A DNA stretch of 64,000 nucleotides from Cryomorphaceae bacterium 1068 (GTDB lineage Bacteria > Bacteroidota > Bacteroidia > Flavobacteriales_D > Cryomorphaceae). The notes under the pieces were generated by a model. It saw only the letters and a list, made by a program, of their open reading frames with translations, was not told the origin of the DNA and did no database searches. A program made the position numbers and the translations under genes. Each line of letters opens with the position of its first letter. Positions within the stretch are counted from its first letter, which is position 1. The stretch is taken from positions 186,001 to 250,000 of the forward strand of contig JAPVXR010000001.1 of the NCBI GenBank assembly GCA_027214385.1, written 5' to 3'. Below are positions 1 to 9,636 of this stretch, piece by piece.

Positions 1-10
1 TAATTGAGAT

Positions 11-289
11 ATGAGTAGATCACTCAAAAAACCGCCTTTCGTACACTACAAATTATTGAGCCGCGTGGAAGCTGCCCAGTCTAGTGGAAAGAAATCAGTA
101 ATCAAGACTTGGTCAAGAGCCAGTACGATTACTCCGGAGTTTGTAGGTATGACTATAGCAGTGCACAACGGAAACAAGTTTATTCCTGTGTATGTAACGG
201 AGAACATGGTAGGACACAAGTTTGGTGAATTTGCCCCGACACGTACTTACCGTGGTCATGCTGGAAATCGAAAAGACAAGAAGCGGTAG
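11..289 (+). CDS. rpsS: 30S ribosomal protein S19
   Basis: This 92-residue protein binds the head of the small ribosomal subunit next to S13. It opens [10 protein letters not shown], the family's usual basic start, and contains the conserved segment [19 protein letters not shown] near the C-terminus. Its length equals that of E. coli S19. It is the first complete gene in the window and precedes rplV by 23 bases, as in the standard S10 operon. The window therefore starts inside that operon, and rplB would be expected just upstream. Identification is very secure. Confidence 0.98.
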   Translation: MSRSLKKPPFVHYKLLSRVEAAQSSGKKSVIKTWSRASTITPEFVGMTIAVHNGNKFIPVYVTENMVGHKFGEFAPTRTYRGHAGNRKDKKR

Positions 290-312
290 AACCGACTTAA
301 ACTGAATTAGTA

Positions 313-708
313 ATGGGATCAAGAAAACATATCGCAGCTGAGAAAAGGAAAGAGGAAAGAAAGACTTTGGCCATCGCCAAGTTGAACAATGTTCCGACTT
401 CTCCACGAAAAATGCGAAAGGTAGCAGACGTAATCCGAGGTGAAAACGTATTGCAAGCATTGAACATGTTGAAGTTCATGCCCCAAGATGCAGCTCGACG
501 TTTAGAGAAACTGGTTCTTTCAGCCATAGCGAACTGGCAGGCAAAGAATGAAGATAAAAGTACTGACGAAGAAAACTTGATTATCAAAGAGATTTCAGTT
601 GACAGTGGTCGGATGCTAAAAAGGTTGAGACCTGCTCCGCAGGGAAGGGCTCACCGAATAAGAAAAAGATCAAATCACGTAACCATCATTTTAGATAGCG
701 CGAAATAA
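313..708 (+). CDS. rplV: 50S ribosomal protein L22
   Basis: L22 lines the nascent-peptide exit tunnel of the large subunit. The 131-residue protein carries the conserved core [17 protein letters not shown] at about residues 28-44 and a C-terminal [14 protein letters not shown] region. It is about 20 residues longer than E. coli L22, mostly from a charged N-terminal extension ([17 protein letters not shown]). It is followed by rpsC after a single base, which suggests translational coupling. Identification is secure. Confidence 0.97.
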   Translation: MGSRKHIAAEKRKEERKTLAIAKLNNVPTSPRKMRKVADVIRGENVLQALNMLKFMPQDAARRLEKLVLSAIANWQAKNEDKSTDEENLIIKEISVDSGRMLKRLRPAPQGRAHRIRKRSNHVTIILDSAK

Positions 709-709
709 T

Positions 710-1435
710 ATGGGACAGAAAACCAACCCAATAGGAAACAGACTGGGATTCATCCGCGGATGGGATTCAAACTGGTATGGAGGTCGTGATTACAGCGATA
801 AGATTGTCGAAGATGACAAGATTCGTAAGTACTTAGATGTCCGTTTAGCGAAGGCTAGCGTCGCCGCAGTGATTATCGAACGTACGCTGAAATTGGTTAC
901 AATTACAATTAAGACAGCACGTCCCGGAGTAATTATCGGAAGAGGTGGGTCTGAAGTAGATAAGCTAAAGGAAGAGTTAAAGAAACTGACTAACAAGGAG
1001 GTTCAAATCAACATCTTCGAAGTAAAGAGACCTGAACTTGACGCGAGATTAGTTGCGGAGAGTATTGCACGACAAATCGAAGGAAGAATTTCTTTCAGAC
1101 GCGCAGTTAAGATGTCCATTGCAGCTACTATGAGAATGGGTGCTGAAGGAATAAAAGTTACTGTTTCAGGTCGACTGAACGGTGCTGAAATGGCAAGAAC
1201 TGAATCTTACAAGGAAGGTAGAACGCCGTTGCATACTTTCCGTGCAGATATAGACTATTATCAAGCGGAGGCCCACACAAAAATGGGACGCTTAGGGGTG
1301 AAAGTTTGGATTTGCAAAGGTGAAGTATATGGCAAGAGAGATCTTTCGCCTTCTTTTGAGAAGAGTAATTCTCCGGGAGGACCTCGCCCAGGCGGAGGCG
1401 GTGGAAACCGCAAGCCGAGAGCAAGACGTAAGTAA
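710..1435 (+). CDS. rpsC: 30S ribosomal protein S3
   Basis: S3 sits at the mRNA entry channel of the small subunit. The start [13 protein letters not shown] is diagnostic. A KH domain with the GRGG loop is at residues 77-80, followed by the S3 C-terminal domain ending near [17 protein letters not shown]. The tail is rich in Gly, Pro and Arg (residues about 222-241), an extension common in S3 proteins. Length is 241 residues against 233 in E. coli. It lies between rplV and rplP in the normal order. Confidence 0.98.
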   Translation: MGQKTNPIGNRLGFIRGWDSNWYGGRDYSDKIVEDDKIRKYLDVRLAKASVAAVIIERTLKLVTITIKTARPGVIIGRGGSEVDKLKEELKKLTNKEVQINIFEVKRPELDARLVAESIARQIEGRISFRRAVKMSIAATMRMGAEGIKVTVSGRLNGAEMARTESYKEGRTPLHTFRADIDYYQAEAHTKMGRLGVKVWICKGEVYGKRDLSPSFEKSNSPGGPRPGGGGGNRKPRARRK

Positions 1436-1463
1436 GAATTAATAAGGATTAAGACGAACAGCA

Positions 1464-1889
1464 ATGTTACAACCGAAGAGAACGAAGTTTAGAAAAATGC
1501 AGAAAGGTCGCATCAAGGGAATTGCTTCCCGTGGTACTACCATTGCATTCGGATCCTTCGCAATCAAAACGATGGATGAGGGTTTTATTACCTCTCGTCA
1601 AATCGAAGCCGCTCGTATCGCACTAAACAGATACATGAAGCGTGAAGGTAAAGTTTGGATTAGAATTTTTCCAGACAAGCCGATCACTTCTAAGCCTGCA
1701 GAGGTACGAATGGGTAAGGGTAAAGGAGCCCCTAGTCACTGGGTAGCGGTAGTGCGACCAGGTCGAATTCTTTTTGAAGTGGACTCTGTTCCTTTGGAGG
1801 TAGCTCAAGAAGCTTTGCGACTTGCATCACAAAAGCTGCCGGTAAAAACAAAATTTGTGGTTCGACGCGACTACAGTGTTCAAGCATAA
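1464..1889 (+). CDS. rplP: 50S ribosomal protein L16
   Basis: L16 contacts the aminoacyl-tRNA site of the large subunit. The 141-residue sequence begins [16 protein letters not shown] and contains the conserved [16 protein letters not shown] stretch near residues 80-95. Length is close to the usual 136-144 residues. It is preceded by a 28-base gap after rpsC and followed seven bases later by rpmC, as in the canonical cluster. Identification is secure. Confidence 0.98.
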   Translation: MLQPKRTKFRKMQKGRIKGIASRGTTIAFGSFAIKTMDEGFITSRQIEAARIALNRYMKREGKVWIRIFPDKPITSKPAEVRMGKGKGAPSHWVAVVRPGRILFEVDSVPLEVAQEALRLASQKLPVKTKFVVRRDYSVQA

Positions 1890-1895
1890 GGGATT

Positions 1896-2096
1896 ATGAA
1901 AGCAAAAGACATTAGGGATCTTACGACCGATGAACTCATCGAAAAATTAGAGATCGAAGAAGAAAATTTTGGGAAATTAAGGCTGAACCACGCTGTTGCT
2001 GCCTTAGAGAACCCGATGCAGTTGAGAGCGCAACGAAGAACTGTTGCCAGATTGAAAACTGCAGTGCGTGAACGTCAACTTAGCGAGAAGAAATAA
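1896..2096 (+). CDS. rpmC: 50S ribosomal protein L29
   Basis: This is a small two-helix protein near the exit tunnel that forms part of the binding site for signal recognition particle and trigger factor. It has 66 residues, starts MKAKDIRDLTTDEL, and has the family's LRAQRRTVARLKTAVRER helix. Its position between rplP and rpsQ is the normal one. Identification is secure from sequence and order. Confidence 0.96.
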   Translation: MKAKDIRDLTTDELIEKLEIEEENFGKLRLNHAVAALENPMQLRAQRRTVARLKTAVRERQLSEKK

Positions 2097-2110
2097 AGAC
2101 CATCTGAATC

Positions 2111-2368
2111 ATGTCAGAGAGAAATCTTAGAAAACAACGTATTGGTGTGGTTTCATCTAACAAGATGGACAAGAGCATCACAGTAGTGGTAGAGCGAAAA
2201 GTAAAGCATGGTCTTTACGGAAAGTTCGTAAAGAAGACCACGAAATTTGTCGCACACGACGAAACGAATGACTGCAACCCTGGTGACACGGTTAAAATCA
2301 TGGAAACACGACCATTAAGTAAGCGCAAGAATTGGCGTTTGGTCGAAGTATTGGAAAGAGCTAAATAA
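2111..2368 (+). CDS. rpsQ: 30S ribosomal protein S17
   Basis: S17 is a primary 16S rRNA-binding protein with an OB fold. The 85-residue product contains [19 protein letters not shown] and the C-terminal [20 protein letters not shown], both hallmarks of the family. Length matches E. coli (84). It follows rpmC after 14 bases and precedes rplN by nine. Confidence 0.97.
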   Translation: MSERNLRKQRIGVVSSNKMDKSITVVVERKVKHGLYGKFVKKTTKFVAHDETNDCNPGDTVKIMETRPLSKRKNWRLVEVLERAK

Positions 2369-2377
2369 TTTTTTGAA

Positions 2378-2746
2378 ATGATACAGCAGGAAAGTAGGCT
2401 AAGAGTTGCCGATAATAGTGGTGCCAAAGAAGTGGCTTGTATCCGAGTACTCGGAGGCACTAAGCGTCGGTACGCATCTATTGGCGATCAAATAGTGATC
2501 ACGGTTAAAGATGCGATGCCTTCAGGAAACGTAAAGAAAGGTATGGTTTCCAGAGCCGTAGTAGTTCGAGTGCGCAAAGAAGTGCGTCGACTTGATGGTT
2601 CGTATATCCGCTTTGATGATAACGCAGTGGTTCTTTTGAACAACGCTGGAGAGATGAGGGGAACTCGAATTTTCGGTCCTGTCGCTCGTGAGCTTCGCGA
2701 AAAGCAGTTTATGAGAATAGTATCACTAGCACCAGAGGTAATTTAA
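2378..2746 (+). CDS. rplN: 50S ribosomal protein L14
   Basis: L14 lies at the subunit interface and forms bridges with 16S rRNA; it is also the docking site of the silencing factor RsfS, whose gene is at 60952-61326 here. The start [18 protein letters not shown] and the motif [15 protein letters not shown] are diagnostic. It has 122 residues, as expected. Identification is secure. Confidence 0.98.
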   Translation: MIQQESRLRVADNSGAKEVACIRVLGGTKRRYASIGDQIVITVKDAMPSGNVKKGMVSRAVVVRVRKEVRRLDGSYIRFDDNAVVLLNNAGEMRGTRIFGPVARELREKQFMRIVSLAPEVI

Positions 2747-2764
2747 CCACGCAAACCCGAAGAG

Positions 2765-3079
2765 ATGAAAATTCACATCAAGAAAGGAGATACCGTACAA
2801 GTAACGACAGGAGAGTCCAAAGGATCTACAGGTCGTGTTGTAAGCGTTCAGCGTGATAAGTATCGCGCTATCGTAGAAGGCGTAAACATAGTGTCTCGTC
2901 ATACTAAGCCTAGCGCTGCTAATCCTCAAGGTGGAATCACCAAAATGGAAGCGCCTATCCATATTTCAAACTTATTAGTTGTAGACCCTACAACGAAGAA
3001 AGGAGATAGAATTGGATATAAGAAAGATGCCGATGGAAATTCGGTAAGATATTTTAAGAAATCAGGAGAACAGGTATAA
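2765..3079 (+). CDS. rplX: 50S ribosomal protein L24
   Basis: L24 is an early-assembly protein of the large subunit and carries a KOW motif. The KOW region is visible at residues about 4-30 ([19 protein letters not shown]), followed by [15 protein letters not shown], typical of bacterial L24. Length is 104 residues, the same as E. coli. Only two bases separate it from rplE. Confidence 0.97.
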   Translation: MKIHIKKGDTVQVTTGESKGSTGRVVSVQRDKYRAIVEGVNIVSRHTKPSAANPQGGITKMEAPIHISNLLVVDPTTKKGDRIGYKKDADGNSVRYFKKSGEQV

Positions 3080-3081
3080 TC

Positions 3082-3630
3082 ATGTACACCCCGAGATTAA
3101 AAACAAAATACGCCGAAGAGGTGATCCCGGCTCTGAAGAAAGAGTTTGGTTACAAGTCCTCAATGGAGATACCTCGTCTCGAGAAAATTGTCTTGAGTCA
3201 AGGTTTGGGCGAAGCAGTTGCTGATAAGAAGATCGTAGAAACTTCTGTTCAGGAAATGACTGCAATAACAGGCCAAAAGGCTATTCCTACTTATTCGAAG
3301 AAGGACATCTCAAACTTCAAGCTGCGTAAGGGTATGCCGATAGGAGCAAAGGTGACACTTCGAGGTGATAAGATGTATGAATTTTTAGACAGATTGATTT
3401 CTGTAGCCCTGCCGAGAACACGTGACTTTCGCGGAGTAAAAGCTACTGGTTTTGACGGTAGAGGAAACTTCAACATGGGAATCACAGAGCAGATCATCTT
3501 CCCCGAGATCAACATTGAAAAAGTTAATAAAATAAACGGTATGGATATCACCTTCGTCACCAATGCAAATAGCGACGAAGAAGCAAAAGCTCTATTGGGC
3601 TCATTCGGATTTCCATTCACAAAGAAATAA
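3082..3630 (+). CDS. rplE: 50S ribosomal protein L5
   Basis: L5 binds 5S rRNA in the central protuberance. The 182-residue sequence shows the conserved [20 protein letters not shown] and [10 protein letters not shown] segments and the C-terminal [16 protein letters not shown]. Length is within a few residues of E. coli L5 (179). It sits between rplX and rpsN in the spc order. Confidence 0.98.
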   Translation: MYTPRLKTKYAEEVIPALKKEFGYKSSMEIPRLEKIVLSQGLGEAVADKKIVETSVQEMTAITGQKAIPTYSKKDISNFKLRKGMPIGAKVTLRGDKMYEFLDRLISVALPRTRDFRGVKATGFDGRGNFNMGITEQIIFPEINIEKVNKINGMDITFVTNANSDEEAKALLGSFGFPFTKK

Positions 3631-3639
3631 AGAGCAGGC

Positions 3640-3909
3640 ATGGCAAAGGAATCAATGAAAGCCAGAGAGCGCAAGCGCGAAAGAATGGTTGCCAAATACG
3701 CTGCAAAGCGTGAGGCTTTGAAAGAAGCTGGTGACTGGGATGCGCTTCAAAAGCTCCCTAAGAATTCATCAAAAGTTAGAATGCACAACCGTTGTAAACT
3801 AACAGGGCGCCCAAGAGGATACATGCGTCAATTTGGTCTGTCCCGCGTGACTTTTCGCGAGATGGCATTAGAGGGGAAGATTCCCGGTGTAAAAAAGGCC
3901 AGCTGGTAA
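3640..3909 (+). CDS. rpsN: 30S ribosomal protein S14, zinc-free form
   Basis: S14 binds 16S rRNA in the head of the small subunit. The 89-residue protein is the zinc-free form: it has one cysteine (Cys52, in [15 protein letters not shown]) and lacks the paired CxxC motifs of zinc-binding S14. The C-terminal [19 protein letters not shown] is conserved. Length lies between the short zinc form (about 61) and the E. coli zinc-free form (101). With L36 (8045-8161) it makes two zinc-independent ribosomal proteins in one cluster. Confidence 0.97.
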   Translation: MAKESMKARERKRERMVAKYAAKREALKEAGDWDALQKLPKNSSKVRMHNRCKLTGRPRGYMRQFGLSRVTFREMALEGKIPGVKKASW

Positions 3910-3927
3910 TACAAAGAAGAAGAGATT

Positions 3928-4326
3928 ATGTACTCAGATCCAATTGCAGACTACCTAACGCGTATTAGAAACGCAATGACCGCTAAGAAGCGAGTTGTAG
4001 TCATTCCTGCATCAAATATGAAAAAGGAGATTACCAAAATCCTAATGGAAAAAGGTTATATCCTTAATTATAAAATTTTAGATGATTCTCCTCAAGGTTC
4101 AATCAAGATTGCTTTGAAATATCATCCGGTAAGTAAGGTACCAGCTATCAAAAAGCTTCAGCGCGCTTCGCGTCCTGGTCTTAGACAATACGCAGGTTCT
4201 GATGAATTGCCTCGTGTTTTGAATGGATTGGGAGTTTCCATCGTGTCAACCTCAAAAGGGATTATGACCGACAAGGAAGCGAGAGTCCAAAAAGTAGGTG
4301 GCGAAGTAGTTTGCTACGTTTACTAA
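3928..4326 (+). CDS. rpsH: 30S ribosomal protein S8
   Basis: S8 is a central 16S rRNA-binding protein and, in E. coli, also the translational repressor of the spc operon. The 132-residue product begins [17 protein letters not shown] and ends with the [22 protein letters not shown] type of C-terminus. I saw no obvious operator copy of its rRNA site by eye near rplE, so autoregulation here is only inferred from the family. Confidence 0.98.
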   Translation: MYSDPIADYLTRIRNAMTAKKRVVVIPASNMKKEITKILMEKGYILNYKILDDSPQGSIKIALKYHPVSKVPAIKKLQRASRPGLRQYAGSDELPRVLNGLGVSIVSTSKGIMTDKEARVQKVGGEVVCYVY

Positions 4327-4344
4327 AAAGAAAAAAGAACAGCA

Positions 4345-4896
4345 ATGTCTCGAATAGGAAAAGCTCCAATATCCGTTCCCGATGGCGTAACCGTAGAGGT
4401 TAAAGACAGCGTGGTTACGGTAAAAGGAAAAAAAGGTGAATTAACGCAAAAGTTAAACCCTTCAATAGTATGTAAGGTTGAGGGCGGCGTTATCTCTTTG
4501 GAAAGAGCTAACGAAGAGAAGCAAACCAAAGCACTTCACGGATTGTACCGATCACTTGTTAATAATATGGTCGAAGGCGTTAGCCAAGGTTACACTATAA
4601 AACAAGAATTGGTTGGGGTTGGTTACCGTGCTAAGGTACAAGGCCAGCGATTGGAAGTTGCTCTTGGATTTTCTCACCCAATCGTGTTTGAACTCCCATC
4701 TGAAGTTAAGGTAGCAGCTGACCAAGCGAAAGGACAGAATCCTATCATTACACTTGAGTCTCACGACAAACAGTTGATCGGACAAGTTGCTGCGAAGATT
4801 CGCTCATTAAGGAAACCGGAGCCATACAAAGGAAAAGGTGTGCGGTTTGTTGGTGAACACATTAGAAGAAAAGCAGGTAAATCTGCTGGTAAATAA
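4345..4896 (+). CDS. rplF: 50S ribosomal protein L6
   Basis: L6 binds 23S rRNA near the factor-binding centre with two repeated domains. The start MSRIGKAPISVPDGV and the C-terminal PEPYKGKGVRFVGEHIRRKAGK are diagnostic. Length is 183 residues (177 in E. coli). A 12-base gap separates it from rplR. Confidence 0.98.
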   Translation: MSRIGKAPISVPDGVTVEVKDSVVTVKGKKGELTQKLNPSIVCKVEGGVISLERANEEKQTKALHGLYRSLVNNMVEGVSQGYTIKQELVGVGYRAKVQGQRLEVALGFSHPIVFELPSEVKVAADQAKGQNPIITLESHDKQLIGQVAAKIRSLRKPEPYKGKGVRFVGEHIRRKAGKSAGK

Positions 4897-4908
4897 TTGC
4901 ATTAGGTT

Positions 4909-5262
4909 ATGGCAAAGACAAAGCTATTACGTCGAAAAAGAATCAAGCGAAGCATTCGTAAGAATGTTACGGGTACTACAGAACGTCCAAGACTCTCAGT
5001 GTACAGAAGCAACACTCAAATCTATGCTCAAATCATAGATGATTCTCAGGGAAAAACCTTGGTTGCTGCGGATTCTTTAAAAAATGAGGCGGCTCAGAAG
5101 GTTCCAAAAAAGGACCAGGCTGCAATTGTTGGAAAAGATGTGGCTGAGAAGGCTTCTGCTGCAGGAATCACTGAAGTGGTTTTTGACAGAAACGGATACC
5201 TCTATCACGGAAGAGTTAAATCATTGGCAGATGCAGCCCGCGAGGCCGGTCTAAAATTTTAA
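4909..5262 (+). CDS. rplR: 50S ribosomal protein L18
   Basis: L18 binds 5S rRNA together with L5. The 117-residue protein contains [20 protein letters not shown] and the C-terminal [23 protein letters not shown], both typical. Length equals E. coli L18. It stands in the normal order between rplF and rpsE. Confidence 0.98.
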   Translation: MAKTKLLRRKRIKRSIRKNVTGTTERPRLSVYRSNTQIYAQIIDDSQGKTLVAADSLKNEAAQKVPKKDQAAIVGKDVAEKASAAGITEVVFDRNGYLYHGRVKSLADAAREAGLKF

Positions 5263-5269
5263 TAAGAGC

Positions 5270-5788
5270 ATGGCAAAAGCAAGTATAAAACGCGTTAAAT
5301 CGAGTGATCTCGAACTAAAAGACAAGCTCGTAGCGATCAATCGTGTTACTAAAGTGACGAAAGGTGGACGAACATTTAGTTTTTCAGCGATCGTTGTAGT
5401 TGGAAACGAAAACGGTGTAGTTGGTCATGGTCTTGGTAAAGCCAAGGAAGTAACAACTGCCATCGCAAAAGGCATAGATGATGCTAAAAAGAATCTTATT
5501 AAAGTTCCAATCGTGAACGATACGGTTCCTCACAGCCAATACGGGAAGTATGCTGGAGCCCGTGTTCTTTTGAAGCCTGCTTCAAACGGAACGGGAGTAA
5601 TTGCTGGAGGTGCAATGCGTGCTGTATTGGAGAGTGTTGGGATCAAGGATGTATTAGCCAAGTCTCAAGGATCTTCAAATCCACACAACGTGGTTAAAGC
5701 TACTTTGGATGCATTGACTAATATGCGAGATGCAAGAGCGGTAGCGAACCAACGTGGTATTTCAATGGCACGTGTATTTAACGGCTAA
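5270..5788 (+). CDS. rpsE: 30S ribosomal protein S5
   Basis: S5 is important for decoding accuracy and mRNA unwinding at the entry site. The double-stranded RNA-binding-like N-terminal domain is seen at about residues 15-80 ([20 protein letters not shown], then [10 protein letters not shown]), followed by the C-terminal domain with [20 protein letters not shown]. Length is 172 residues. It starts seven bases after rplR. Confidence 0.98.
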   Translation: MAKASIKRVKSSDLELKDKLVAINRVTKVTKGGRTFSFSAIVVVGNENGVVGHGLGKAKEVTTAIAKGIDDAKKNLIKVPIVNDTVPHSQYGKYAGARVLLKPASNGTGVIAGGAMRAVLESVGIKDVLAKSQGSSNPHNVVKATLDALTNMRDARAVANQRGISMARVFNG

Positions 5789-5799
5789 GCGATAAGAAA

Positions 5800-5982
5800 A
5801 TGGCAAAGGAAGTAATAGTAACCCAAGTAAAAAGTGCGATCAGAAGACCAAAGAACCAAAAGAGAACTTTGGAAGCACTTGGATTAAAAAAATTGCATCG
5901 TCCGGTTACCAAGCAAGTTACACCTCAGATTATGGGTATGATTGCTAAAGTAGGTCACCTGGTAACTGTACAAGAGAAGTAA
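5800..5982 (+). CDS. rpmD: 50S ribosomal protein L30
   Basis: L30 is a small large-subunit protein. The 60-residue sequence has the family pattern VTQVKSAIRRPKNQKRTLEALGLKKL in overlapping pieces and ends MIAKVGHLVTVQEK. Length (59 in E. coli) and position between rpsE and rplO agree. Confidence 0.97.
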   Translation: MAKEVIVTQVKSAIRRPKNQKRTLEALGLKKLHRPVTKQVTPQIMGMIAKVGHLVTVQEK

Positions 5983-6003
5983 TACAACTAAAAGTATTGA
6001 GTG

Positions 6004-6450
6004 ATGAACTTAAGTAATCTTAGACCGGCAAAAGGGTCAAACCGAAATAAGAAGCGCCTTGGAAGAGGTGAAGGAACAGGTTATGGCGATACTGCTGGCC
6101 GAGGACACAAGGGTGCCAAATCCAGAAGTGGATATAGCCGAAAGCGTGGATTCGAAGGTGGTCAAATGCCGTTACAACGTCGTGTGCCTAAATTCGGTTT
6201 TACCAATCCCAACAGAGTAGAGTACAAGGGGATAAATTTGGACGTAATAGAAATGCTATTTGCTGAAAAGAAAATAGAGACTTTTACTCCTGAGACTTTT
6301 GTAGACAATGGTCTTTGCGCAAAGAAAGACCTTGTTAAAATTTTGGGGCGAGGAGAACTGAACGCCAAAGTAACTGTAACGGCCCATGCTTTTTCAGCTT
6401 CTGCTAAAGAAGCTATCGAAGGAAAAGGTGGAGAGGCCAAAACACTTTAA
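6004..6450 (+). CDS. rplO: 50S ribosomal protein L15
   Basis: L15 is a late-assembly large-subunit protein contacting many 23S rRNA domains. I chose the ATG at 6004 ([20 protein letters not shown]) over the GTG directly before it at 6001, because L15 proteins normally begin with this segment. The Gly/Arg-rich N-terminal region ([20 protein letters not shown]) and [18 protein letters not shown] are diagnostic. Length is 148 residues. Confidence 0.97.
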   Translation: MNLSNLRPAKGSNRNKKRLGRGEGTGYGDTAGRGHKGAKSRSGYSRKRGFEGGQMPLQRRVPKFGFTNPNRVEYKGINLDVIEMLFAEKKIETFTPETFVDNGLCAKKDLVKILGRGELNAKVTVTAHAFSASAKEAIEGKGGEAKTL

Positions 6451-6472
6451 TGATTAGAGGAACCGACTGGTT

Positions 6473-7801
6473 ATGAAGAATTTTATTCAGACACTTAAGA
6501 ATATTTGGAGTATAGAAGAACTGCGTCAACGTATCTTAACAACGCTCGCATTACTTCTAGTTTTCCGTATCGGTTCCTACATCGTACTTCCTGGCATCGA
6601 TGCAGCTCGTTTAGCTGCAGCCAATGAAGGTGGTGGAGGTCTTGCCGACTTGCTTAACTTATTTACAGGAGGTGCTTTTAATAGAGCATCTATCTTCAGT
6701 CTTGGAATCATGCCTTACATTTCTGCTTCGATTATCATGCAGTTGATGGGAATCGCAGTTCCAACGATCCAAAAGATGCAAAAGGAAGGAGAGAGCGGCC
6801 GGAAGAAAATAAACCAATACACGCGCTTCCTGACAATCGTAATCACTTGCTTTCAAGCTCCCGGTTACATCGCAGCATCAGTTCCAGCTGAAGCTAGATT
6901 GTATGACACTCCATTCTGGTGGGCAACTGCCATCGTAATCTTAACTACTGGTACACTTTTCGTGATGTGGTTGGGTGAAAGAATTACAGACAGAGGAGTG
7001 GGTAATGGGATATCACTTTTGATTATGATCGGAATTATTGCAGGTCTTCCGAGTGCGTTTTTCCAAGAAATTGTAGCCGCCACTGGTCCCGAAGGAAATG
7101 GTTTGGTTGTATTGCTTATCGAAATTGTAGCGCTACTCGTTGTAATCGGAGCCACTGTTGCACTCGTTCAAGCGGTTCGCAGAGTGCCCATACAATTTGC
7201 CAAACAGCAATTGGGTGGACGTGAATACAGTCAAGGTGCTCGTCAATATATTCCATTAAAAGTGAACAGTGCAGGGGTAATGCCGATCATCTTTGCTCAG
7301 GCGATAATGTTCGTTCCACTGTACATCGCCCAATATTCTGATTCACAATCTGGTTTTATCGTAGAATTGGCTAACTTTGCCGGCTTTTGGTACAACTTGA
7401 TCTTTTTCATAATGGTAGTAGCGTTCACTTATTTCTACACAGCTATCACTGTTAATCCGAATCAAATGGCGGATGACTTGAAGAGAAACGGAGGGTTTGT
7501 GCCGGGAGTAAAACCGGGAAAGTCTACATCGGACTTTTTGGATAACGTTCTTTCCAGAATTACTTTACCGGGAGCTATTTTCCTGGGATTGATTGCCATC
7601 CTTCCTGTATTTGCATTGCAAGCAGGAGTGAAGCAAGCGTTCTCTATATTCTTTGGAGGTACTTCTCTTTTGATTATGGTAGGGGTGATACTGGATACAT
7701 TACAGCAAATTGAGAGTTATTTACTAATGCGTCATTACGATGGATTGATGAAAACCGGGAAACTTGCCGGTAGAGCATCGACCTTCGGAATGGCAGGATA
7801 A
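6473..7801 (+). CDS. secY: Protein translocase subunit SecY
   Basis: SecY is the channel-forming subunit of the Sec translocon in the inner membrane; it exports unfolded precursors and inserts membrane proteins. The 442-residue protein has the expected set of about ten hydrophobic segments, the plug-region GGAFNRASIFSLGIMPYISAS and the cytoplasmic loop RRVPIQFAKQQLGG. Length is the same as E. coli SecY (443). It lies between rplO and infA, as in many Bacteroidota. The exported proteins encoded elsewhere in the window would pass through it. Confidence 0.98.
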   Translation: MKNFIQTLKNIWSIEELRQRILTTLALLLVFRIGSYIVLPGIDAARLAAANEGGGGLADLLNLFTGGAFNRASIFSLGIMPYISASIIMQLMGIAVPTIQKMQKEGESGRKKINQYTRFLTIVITCFQAPGYIAASVPAEARLYDTPFWWATAIVILTTGTLFVMWLGERITDRGVGNGISLLIMIGIIAGLPSAFFQEIVAATGPEGNGLVVLLIEIVALLVVIGATVALVQAVRRVPIQFAKQQLGGREYSQGARQYIPLKVNSAGVMPIIFAQAIMFVPLYIAQYSDSQSGFIVELANFAGFWYNLIFFIMVVAFTYFYTAITVNPNQMADDLKRNGGFVPGVKPGKSTSDFLDNVLSRITLPGAIFLGLIAILPVFALQAGVKQAFSIFFGGTSLLIMVGVILDTLQQIESYLLMRHYDGLMKTGKLAGRASTFGMAG

Positions 7802-7818
7802 TAAGAGAGAATTAAAGT

Positions 7819-8037
7819 ATGGCGAAACAATCATCTATCGAGCAAGACGGAACAATAGTAGAAGCTTTGTCTAATGCTATGTTCAAAGTCGAACTTGAGA
7901 ATGGCCATGTAATAGTGGCACACATTTCCGGTAAGATGAGAATGCATTACATCAAAATCTTGCCCGGCGATAAGGTGAAAGTTGAAATGTCTCCATATGA
8001 TTTAAGTAAAGGTAGAATTACCTTCAGATACAAATAA
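7819..8037 (+). CDS. infA: Translation initiation factor IF-1
   Basis: IF-1 blocks the A site during initiation and modulates IF-2. The 72-residue OB-fold protein contains [39 protein letters not shown] and the C-terminal GRITFRYK, matching the family end to end. It lies seven bases before rpmJ and is probably cotranscribed from the spc promoter. Confidence 0.98.
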   Translation: MAKQSSIEQDGTIVEALSNAMFKVELENGHVIVAHISGKMRMHYIKILPGDKVKVEMSPYDLSKGRITFRYK

Positions 8038-8044
8038 AGGATCG

Positions 8045-8161
8045 ATGAAAACAAGAGCGAGTGTTAAAAAGCGTTCAGCAGATTGCAAGATCGTACGCCG
8101 TAAAGGTCGGTTGTATGTGATCAACAAGAAGAACCCAAAGTTCAAGCAACGACAAGGATAA
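8045..8161 (+). CDS. rpmJ: 50S ribosomal protein L36, zinc-free form
   Basis: A 38-residue gene between infA and rpsM. It starts [19 protein letters not shown] and ends NPKFKQRQG, which is plainly L36. Zinc-binding L36 uses Cys11, Cys14, Cys27 and His33 (E. coli numbering). Here these positions are Ser11, Cys14, Asn27 and Phe33, so three of four ligands are gone and zinc cannot be held in the usual way. The length is exactly that of E. coli L36. Confidence 0.97.
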   Translation: MKTRASVKKRSADCKIVRRKGRLYVINKKNPKFKQRQG

Positions 8162-8171
8162 AAGAATTATT

Positions 8172-8549
8172 ATGGCTAGGATAGCTGGTGTAGATTTACC
8201 AAAGAACAAAAGAGGTGTAATATCCCTCACTTACATTTACGGAATAGGCCCAACCAAGGCTGCCGAAATATTGTCGCGCTCAGGTGTTGATCAAAGCACT
8301 AAGGTTGATGACTGGACTGATGAGCAAACGGCTACGATCCGACAGCTGATCAGTGATGAATATATCGTTGAAGGTTCGCTTCGATCTGAAATCCAAACGA
8401 ACATCAAGCGATTGATGGACATTGGATGTTACAGAGGTATTCGACACAGGACGGGGCTTCCATTGAGAGGTCAGAGAACCAAGAACAACTCTCGTACGAG
8501 AAAAGGAAAGAGAAAGACAGTAGCCAATAAGAAAAAGGCTACCAAATAA
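8172..8549 (+). CDS. rpsM: 30S ribosomal protein S13
   Basis: S13 contacts the P-site tRNA and the large subunit. The start [20 protein letters not shown] and the C-terminal [19 protein letters not shown] are diagnostic. It has 125 residues, a few more than E. coli, with a Lys-rich tail. It is the first gene of the alpha-type segment and starts 10 bases after rpmJ. Confidence 0.98.
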   Translation: MARIAGVDLPKNKRGVISLTYIYGIGPTKAAEILSRSGVDQSTKVDDWTDEQTATIRQLISDEYIVEGSLRSEIQTNIKRLMDIGCYRGIRHRTGLPLRGQRTKNNSRTRKGKRKTVANKKKATK

Positions 8550-8574
8550 TTAATCGGTAGATAAATCAACAACG

Positions 8575-8961
8575 ATGGCAAAGTCTAACGTAAAGAAAAA
8601 ATTGAATGTAAAGGTGGATGCAGTGGGCGAGGCTCACATCCAAGCTTCATTCAACAATATTATCATATCCATGTGTAATGCTTCAGGACAGGTTATTAGC
8701 TGGTCTTCTGCAGGAAAGCAAGGATTTAGAGGATCTAAGAAAAATACTCCCTATGCAGCGCAGGTTGCAGCTGAGGAATGTGCTAAAGTGGCATTCGATC
8801 TTGGTCTTCGCAAAGTGAAAGTATATGTGAAAGGACCCGGATCAGGACGAGAATCTGCTATCAGATCTATTCACAATACGGGTGTAGAGGTAACGGAAAT
8901 AGTTGATGTTACTCCACTACCACACAACGGTTGTCGCCCACCAAAGCGCAGAAGAGTATAA
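8575..8961 (+). CDS. rpsK: 30S ribosomal protein S11
   Basis: S11 lies on the platform of the small subunit. The 128-residue sequence includes [40 protein letters not shown] and the C-terminal [18 protein letters not shown], which are family hallmarks. Length equals the E. coli protein within one residue. It precedes rpsD by 41 bases. Confidence 0.98.
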   Translation: MAKSNVKKKLNVKVDAVGEAHIQASFNNIIISMCNASGQVISWSSAGKQGFRGSKKNTPYAAQVAAEECAKVAFDLGLRKVKVYVKGPGSGRESAIRSIHNTGVEVTEIVDVTPLPHNGCRPPKRRRV

Positions 8962-9002
8962 TTTTCGTTAATACGATCAAAGTAGAATATACAGATTAAG
9001 AT

Positions 9003-9611
9003 ATGGCACGATATACAGGCCCCAAGTCAAAAATTGCTCGTCGTTTTAAAGAACCGATTTTCGGTCCTGATAAAGCTTTAGAGCGTAAGAACTACCCTCC
9101 TGGTTTCCACGGACCGAACAAGCGTCGTTCGAAGCAATCGGAGTATGCAGTTCAGCTACTCGAGAAGCAAAAAGCGAAATATACTTATGGTATTCTTGAG
9201 CGTCAATTTGCCAACCTCTTTGACAAAGCTCAAAGAAAAGTTGGTATTACTGGTGAGCTTTTGCTACAGTTCTGTGAAGCTAGATTAGACAATGTAGTCT
9301 ACAGAATGGGAGTTTCTCCAACCAGAAGCGGAGCTAGACAATTGGTGAGCCACCGTCATATTACCGTAAACGGAAACGTTGTTAATATCCCCTCATACTC
9401 TCTTCGTCCAGGTGATAAAGTAGGAGTAAGAGAACGTTCGAAGTCTCTTGAAGTGGTTAGTAATTCACTTGCTGCTTCAGGTCGTCAAAAGTACGACTGG
9501 ATTGACTTTGACAAAAATGCACTTGAGGGAACTTATGTGCAACATCCGACAAGAGAGCAGATTCCAGAAAACATCAAGGAACAGCTTATCGTCGAGCTTT
9601 ATTCAAAATAA
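9003..9611 (+). CDS. rpsD: 30S ribosomal protein S4
   Basis: S4 is a primary 16S rRNA-binding protein. It starts [20 protein letters not shown] and contains an S4 RNA-binding domain at about residues 92-155 ([20 protein letters not shown], then [13 protein letters not shown]). No zinc-binding cysteine cluster is seen at the N-terminus, so this is the zinc-free type. Length is 202 residues (206 in E. coli). It precedes rpoA by 25 bases. Confidence 0.98.
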   Translation: MARYTGPKSKIARRFKEPIFGPDKALERKNYPPGFHGPNKRRSKQSEYAVQLLEKQKAKYTYGILERQFANLFDKAQRKVGITGELLLQFCEARLDNVVYRMGVSPTRSGARQLVSHRHITVNGNVVNIPSYSLRPGDKVGVRERSKSLEVVSNSLAASGRQKYDWIDFDKNALEGTYVQHPTREQIPENIKEQLIVELYSK

Positions 9612-9636
9612 TAACCTTAACTAAGGAAAAACCTTC

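Noticed and set aside
1-10. TAA at bases 1-3, possibly the stop codon of an rplB-type gene upstream
   Set aside because: It fits the usual gene order, but no coding sequence of that gene is in the window, so no feature can be supported.
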